DNA of 64,000 bases from positions 1 through 64,000 of the forward strand of contig NZ_SUMB01000012.1 in NCBI RefSeq assembly GCF_005048155.1, in the 5' to 3' direction. This document shows positions 60,417-64,000 of the stretch, piece by piece. The position numbers and the translations under genes were made by a program. This DNA comes from Streptomyces piniterrae. Lineage in GTDB: Bacteria > Actinomycetota > Actinomycetes > Streptomycetales > Streptomycetaceae. The notes below the pieces were generated by a model that made no database searches, was not told where the DNA came from, and was given only the letters and a program-made list of their open reading frames with translations. Every line of letters starts with the position of its first letter. Position 1 is the first letter of the stretch.

Positions 60417-61907
60417 ATGACGGTGACAGAGAACGGCCGGGCCGATGGCGCGGGAATCGACCCCGGCGCGGACGTCGAAGGCATCGACGCCGAGCGGATG
60501 GCGGTCTGTCTGAGCGTCCTCGAAGAACTCGACGCGCTGCCGCTCGACCACCCAGACGCGATCACCATACGGCGCGCCACCGCCGGCATCTTCCGTACGG
60601 TCAAGCAGCGCCGCCGCAAGGAGCGCCGGGCGGCCAAGACGGCCAACGACCGGGCGGTGACCGAAGCCACCGCCACCGGAGCCGCCGACCGGATCGACGA
60701 CGAGACCCTGGGCCTGTCCCTCACCAGCTCGGTGACCACGGAGATCGCCGGGATTCTGCAGCGGCCCAGGTCCTGCTACGTCTGCAAGAGCCGGTACGTC
60801 GAGGTCGACGCCTTCTACCACCAGCTCTGCCAGCCCTGCGCCAAGGAGAACCGGGCGCGCCGCGACGCCCGTACGGACCTCACCGGACGGCGCGCGCTGC
60901 TGACCGGCGGCCGGGCGAAGATCGGCATGTATATCGCGCTGCGGCTGCTGCGCGACGGTGCGCACACCACCATCACCACCCGCTTCCCGAACGACGCGGT
61001 CCGCCGCTTCAAGGCGATGCCGGACAGCGCGGAGTGGCTGCACCGACTCAAGATCGTCGGGATCGATCTGCGCGACCCGGCGCAGGTGATCGCGCTCGCC
61101 GACTCCGTCAGCGCCGAAGGCCCCCTCGACATCCTGATCAACAACGCCGCGCAGACCGTCCGCCGGTCGCCCGAGGCGTACGGACAGCTGATCGCGGCCG
61201 AGTCCGCGCCGCTGCCCGCCGGAGAGCTGCCGGCGTCCCTGGTCATCGGCCACTACGGCAGCGGCGCGCCCGCCGCCCTCCCCGCCGCCGCGCCCGCCGG
61301 GCAGTCCGCGCTGACCGCCGAGAACCTCACGGCCCTCGCCCTGACCAGCGGCTCGGCCTCGCCCGCCCGTATCGAGGCGGGCACCGCGATCGACGCCGGC
61401 GGGCTGGTGCCCGACCTGCACTCGACCAACAGCTGGATCCAGAAGGTGGACGAGGTCGACCCGGTCGAGCTCCTGGAAGTCCAGCTGTGCAATATGACCG
61501 CGCCGTTCCTGCTGGTGAGCCGGCTGCGCCCGGCGATGGCCGCGGCGCCCGCGCGCCGTAAGTACGTGGTGAACGTGTCCGCGATGGAAGGCCAGTTCAG
61601 CCGCGGCTACAAGGGCGCGGGACACCCGCACACCAACATGGCCAAGGCCGCGCTCAATATGCTCACCCGCACCAGCGCCCGCGAGATGCTGGAGACCGAC
61701 GGCATCCTGATGACCGCCGTCGACACCGGCTGGATCACCGACGAGCGCCCGCACCCCGACAAGATGCGGCTGGCCGAGGAGGGCTTCCACGCCCCGCTCG
61801 ACCTGGTCGACGGCGCGGCCCGGGTGTACGACCCGATCGTCCGGGGTGAGCTCGGTGAGGACCTGTTCGGCTGCTTCCTCAAGGATTACGTGCCTGCGGC
61901 CTGGTGA
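60417..61907 (+). CDS. SDR oxidoreductase with N-terminal Cys4 module
   Basis: The 496-aa protein has a helical N-terminal segment (about residues 25-80, with a basic KQRRRKERRAAK stretch), a four-cysteine zinc-ribbon-like site (Cys120, Cys123, Cys138, Cys141) and then an SDR domain (about 155-490). The Rossmann motif is LLTGGRAKIGMYIALRLL (TGGxxxIG) and the NNAG equivalent LINNAAQTVRRS. The catalytic Ser is in VNVSAMEG, but the Tyr of YxxxK is replaced by Thr (HTNMAK). An inserted region of about 90 residues lies in the middle. The substrate is unknown; the altered active site and the Cys4 module are notable. Confidence 0.78.
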   Translation: MTVTENGRADGAGIDPGADVEGIDAERMAVCLSVLEELDALPLDHPDAITIRRATAGIFRTVKQRRRKERRAAKTANDRAVTEATATGAADRIDDETLGLSLTSSVTTEIAGILQRPRSCYVCKSRYVEVDAFYHQLCQPCAKENRARRDARTDLTGRRALLTGGRAKIGMYIALRLLRDGAHTTITTRFPNDAVRRFKAMPDSAEWLHRLKIVGIDLRDPAQVIALADSVSAEGPLDILINNAAQTVRRSPEAYGQLIAAESAPLPAGELPASLVIGHYGSGAPAALPAAAPAGQSALTAENLTALALTSGSASPARIEAGTAIDAGGLVPDLHSTNSWIQKVDEVDPVELLEVQLCNMTAPFLLVSRLRPAMAAAPARRKYVVNVSAMEGQFSRGYKGAGHPHTNMAKAALNMLTRTSAREMLETDGILMTAVDTGWITDERPHPDKMRLAEEGFHAPLDLVDGAARVYDPIVRGELGEDLFGCFLKDYVPAAW

Positions 61908-62061
61908 CGGCCGGGTGGTCGCCGCCCCGTATCGCCCCCATAGCGTGCGCCGGTCCGCAACGCCCCGGCGCCGGTCCGCGCAGCCTGGCGCGGCGGCCAC
62001 CCTCGTGGGACCATTCGTAAGAAACCACAATAAGCGGACAATTCGCAATGAAGGGGGCGAA

Positions 62062-62508
62062 ATGACCGCGATCAAGGAAACCATCGACATCTCGCGCCGT
62101 CCCGAAGACGTCTTCTCCTATGTCACCGACCCCTCGCATCTCCCCGAGTGGCAGGAGAGCGTCGCCTCGGTGACCCCGGTGGGCGACGCCCCGCTCGAAG
62201 TGGGTTCACGGGTCGTGGTGACCCGGAAGATCGGCCACCGGGAATTCCCGATGACCGCGGAGGTCGCCGAGCTGGATCCGCCGCGGAGCTGGCGGATGCG
62301 CGGCGTGGACGGCCCCGTCCGCGGAGATGTGAAGGGCACCATCGAGCCGCTCGGTGACGGCGAGCGGTCGCGCGTGACCCTCTCCCTCGAATTCGAGACG
62401 CACGGCATCGGCAAGATGCTCGGTCCGCTCGTCGTTCGCCCGCATGCGCGCAAGGAGATGCCGCGGAACGAGCAGAAGCTGAAGGGGCTGCTCGAAGGGC
62501 ACGAGTAA
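62062..62508 (+). CDS. SRPBCC (polyketide cyclase/START-like) protein
   Basis: The 148-aa protein has the SRPBCC-fold pattern ETIDISRRPEDVFSYVTDPS and HLPEWQESVASVTPVGDAPL, then strands ending in VTLSLEFETHGIGKMLGPLV and the C-terminal helix MPRNEQKLKGLLE. Such proteins bind small hydrophobic ligands. No partner is evident. ATG 62062 follows AAGGGGG; the frame is open upstream but without homology-like content. Monocistronic. Confidence 0.85.
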   Translation: MTAIKETIDISRRPEDVFSYVTDPSHLPEWQESVASVTPVGDAPLEVGSRVVVTRKIGHREFPMTAEVAELDPPRSWRMRGVDGPVRGDVKGTIEPLGDGERSRVTLSLEFETHGIGKMLGPLVVRPHARKEMPRNEQKLKGLLEGHE

Positions 62509-62510
62509 CG

Positions 62511-62558
62511 GTCAGTGCACCCGGAGGACGCACACCCGTCAGTGCACCTGGAGGACGC
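62511..62558. repeat. 27-bp duplication of the exonuclease-like gene end
   Basis: GTCAGTGCACCYGGAGGACG occurs at 62511-62530 and 62538-62557 (Y is C in the first and T in the second). The second copy includes the minus-strand stop codon and last codons (LQVH) of the gene that ends at 62539, so the first copy is a duplicated gene end. Confidence 0.75.
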
Positions 62559-63570
62559 TCCAGACCCCGGCGTGGTCCGAGGGCCACAGCCCCGACGGCG
62601 TCAGGGCCCCCGGTGCCTCCCCCACCCGGTTCGTCGCCAGGACGGTGAGGGCGCCGCTGAAGAGCACGTAGTCGATGCGCTGGCCGAGGTTGGTCATCCC
62701 GTCACGCAGATCCGCCGGCCGGCAGCAGGTGAAGCCGGGCTCGGCGTCGTGCGCGGCGGTCCAGGCGTCGGTGAAGCCGGCCGCCAGGATGTCGTGGTGC
62801 GTGCGGGTGTCCGTTCTGCCGGGCAGCGCGCCGACGCCGTCGGCAGCCGAGTTGAGATCCGCCGCGAGCACCCGGGGAAGGGTGGTGTCGAGCGGCCCGT
62901 CGAGCAGTTCCCTGCCCTGGGCCATCTGGACGGCGGGGTCGACGGGCTCCAGGTGTGTGCCGACCACGCGGATGGTGTGGCCGTGCACGGTGACGTCGGC
63001 GGCGACCCAGCCCCGCGGCACGACGGTGCCGCTGAGCGGCCCGCTGGTGATCTGCACATGCGCCTCGTACCGGTCCGCCTGCGCATGGGCGACGGAGAAC
63101 TCCTCCTCGGGCAGGTCGGTGCGGGCCAGCAGCACATCGCGGTCGGTGAGCCTGATGTCCTGGAGGCCGCCGACGGCGGTACGCCGCGGCGCCTCGTAGT
63201 CGCCCCCGATCGCCGTGGCCACGGCCTCGTAGTGCTTGCCGCGGGCGGCCAGCCTGTCGAGCAGGATCTCCAGGAAGTCGAACTCGACATCGGTGGCGTT
63301 GGGGGTGTGGTCGAGATCGGCCGGCGTCCGGCTGCGCCACAGTGCGACCTCCTGCAGGCTGACCAGGTGCGGGTCGGCACCGGCGATCTCACCGGCCAGC
63401 GCCTCGGCGCGGGCGGGGAAGTCGGTGGCCTGCACGCTTCTGAACACCGTGTCCACGCCGGCGATGAGCTGATCGGCGTTGATGGCGTGGAAGACCGGCG
63501 AGAGATCGGCACCGATATAGACGTTGCGGGTCATGACCCTGAGCGAGGCCGGGGGGTGCGGGATCGGCAT
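62539..63570 (-). CDS. Endonuclease/exonuclease/phosphatase-family protein
   Basis: The 343-aa protein has EEP-fold motifs: VMTRNVYIGADL near the N-terminus, the metal-binding Glu in DPHLVSLQEVAL, VVGTHLEPVD, RVLAADLNSAADG and the final PSDHAGVWSVL (catalytic Asp/His). No signal peptide is visible. Substrate could be DNA, phosphoinositides or another phosphodiester. ATG 63570 is likely, since an AAGGGCTCG-like site precedes it. Its end lies in a 27-bp duplication. Confidence 0.88.
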   Translation of the reverse strand: MPIPHPPASLRVMTRNVYIGADLSPVFHAINADQLIAGVDTVFRSVQATDFPARAEALAGEIAGADPHLVSLQEVALWRSRTPADLDHTPNATDVEFDFLEILLDRLAARGKHYEAVATAIGGDYEAPRRTAVGGLQDIRLTDRDVLLARTDLPEEEFSVAHAQADRYEAHVQITSGPLSGTVVPRGWVAADVTVHGHTIRVVGTHLEPVDPAVQMAQGRELLDGPLDTTLPRVLAADLNSAADGVGALPGRTDTRTHHDILAAGFTDAWTAAHDAEPGFTCCRPADLRDGMTNLGQRIDYVLFSGALTVLATNRVGEAPGALTPSGLWPSDHAGVWSVLQVH

Positions 63571-63688
63571 GGCGAGCGAGCCCTTTCGGCTTGGTGCAGG
63601 TCAGGTGCAGGTCAGGGGCAGTTCGGCGGCATCTCACGGCAATGTATGGCAGCGGGCGGGGCGCGGCGAGCGCTGTGGGCCAGGCGGC

Positions 63689-64000
63689 CTACCGTCCTGA
63701 CCGCCGGCTGTTCCGATCGCCGAGAAGGCCACCACGCGGGCCACCGTGCAGGCCGCTGTGGAGCGCCTCCCCGTTGCGGGTCTCACCGCGGGAGCCGCCG
63801 TAGAGGGCTTCGATCTCGTCCGCGTACGCGGCGGCCACGGCATGCCGCCGCATCTTCAGCGAAGGAGTCAGCAGCCCGTTCTGCTGGGTGAACGCCCCGT
63901 CGACGAGGCGGAACGCGCGGATCGACTCGGCCTGCGAAGCGGCCTGGTTCGCATGCTCGACGGCCTGCTGGATATCCGCCAACAGCTCCGGATCCTCCCG
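63689..64000 (-). CDS. C-terminal end of an AMP-forming acyl-CoA synthetase (partial)
   Basis: The frame continues past the right-hand edge of the window. The visible 103 residues contain AVEHANQAASQAESIRAFRL, GLLTPSLKMRRHAVAAAYAD and EIEALYGG. This matches the last segment of the protein at 23634-25430, including the conserved LTPSLKxRR lysine. The gene therefore encodes a paralogous long-chain acyl-CoA synthetase. About 35 residues of basic, Gly-rich sequence extend beyond the usual end. Confidence 0.85.
   Translation of the reverse strand, partial: REDPELLADIQQAVEHANQAASQAESIRAFRLVDGAFTQQNGLLTPSLKMRRHAVAAAYADEIEALYGGSRGETRNGEALHSGLHGGPRGGLLGDRNSRRSGR

Overview
This window looks like chromosomal DNA from a Streptomyces (or a very close actinomycete). 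Base composition is very G+C rich, many starts are GTG, and genes are often joined by 4-base ATGA/GTGA overlaps. The gene content is typical of the genus: an AfsA/ScbR gamma-butyrolactone pair, an RppA/CYP158-type pigment pair, several RsbU/SpoIIE-type phosphatases, and DUF4232, DUF6629 and DUF6893 proteins. No rRNA, tRNA, CRISPR array, transposase or phage gene was found.

Layout. 1-9.2 kb: the tail of a dehydrogenase, an FAD monooxygenase, a 75-aa orphan, a decayed alkA, a divergent scbA/scbR pair with a recognisable operator between them, a second decayed gene, a thioredoxin-reductase-like enzyme, an acetyltransferase and a Gfo/Idh/MocA oxidoreductase. 9.2-23.6 kb: a DUF4232 lipoprotein, then a complete group 1h (high-affinity) [NiFe]-hydrogenase locus. 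This holds small and large subunits, a translationally coupled run of five accessory genes plus a 34-aa protein, and hypA-B-F-C-D-E. 23.6-28 kb: acyl-CoA synthetase, AraC-type regulator and secreted lipase, a likely lipid-use group. 28-32.3 kb: P450 and tetrahydroxynaphthalene synthase, facing a Tat-exported Dyp peroxidase across a minisatellite and strong hairpins. 32.6-48 kb: four SpoIIE-type phosphatases with PAS, GAF and other sensor modules, a MASE1 membrane protein, a divergent LigC-type ligase/PrimPol pair, a His/Gly/Trp-rich exported peptide, a DUF6629 membrane protein, a paralogue of the 75-aa orphan and an amino-acid permease. 48-53.6 kb: a flavodoxin-like protein, a GT-C glycosyltransferase, a NIT-domain sensor kinase and a possible DNA-binding protein in an unusual G/T-rich stretch. 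53.6-59.6 kb: an imine-reductase-like dehydrogenase and a polyol cassette (xylulokinase, zinc dehydrogenase, DeoR regulator, divergent polyol permease). 59.6-64 kb: RidA protein, an SDR with an N-terminal Cys4 module and no canonical catalytic Tyr, an SRPBCC protein, an exo/endonuclease-phosphatase-family protein and the tail of a second acyl-CoA synthetase.

Working together. The hydrogenase genes should give a cytoplasmic enzyme that scavenges trace hydrogen, with its Ni/Fe maturation set encoded alongside; the roles of DUF5947, DUF6084 and the 471-aa partner are not known to me. The polyol cassette predicts uptake of a pentitol, oxidation to xylulose and phosphorylation to xylulose 5-phosphate. 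The phosphatase cluster probably feeds anti-sigma-factor antagonist (partner-switching) control. Starts were chosen from Shine-Dalgarno spacing and family N-termini. All functions are homology-based readings made by eye, without database searches.
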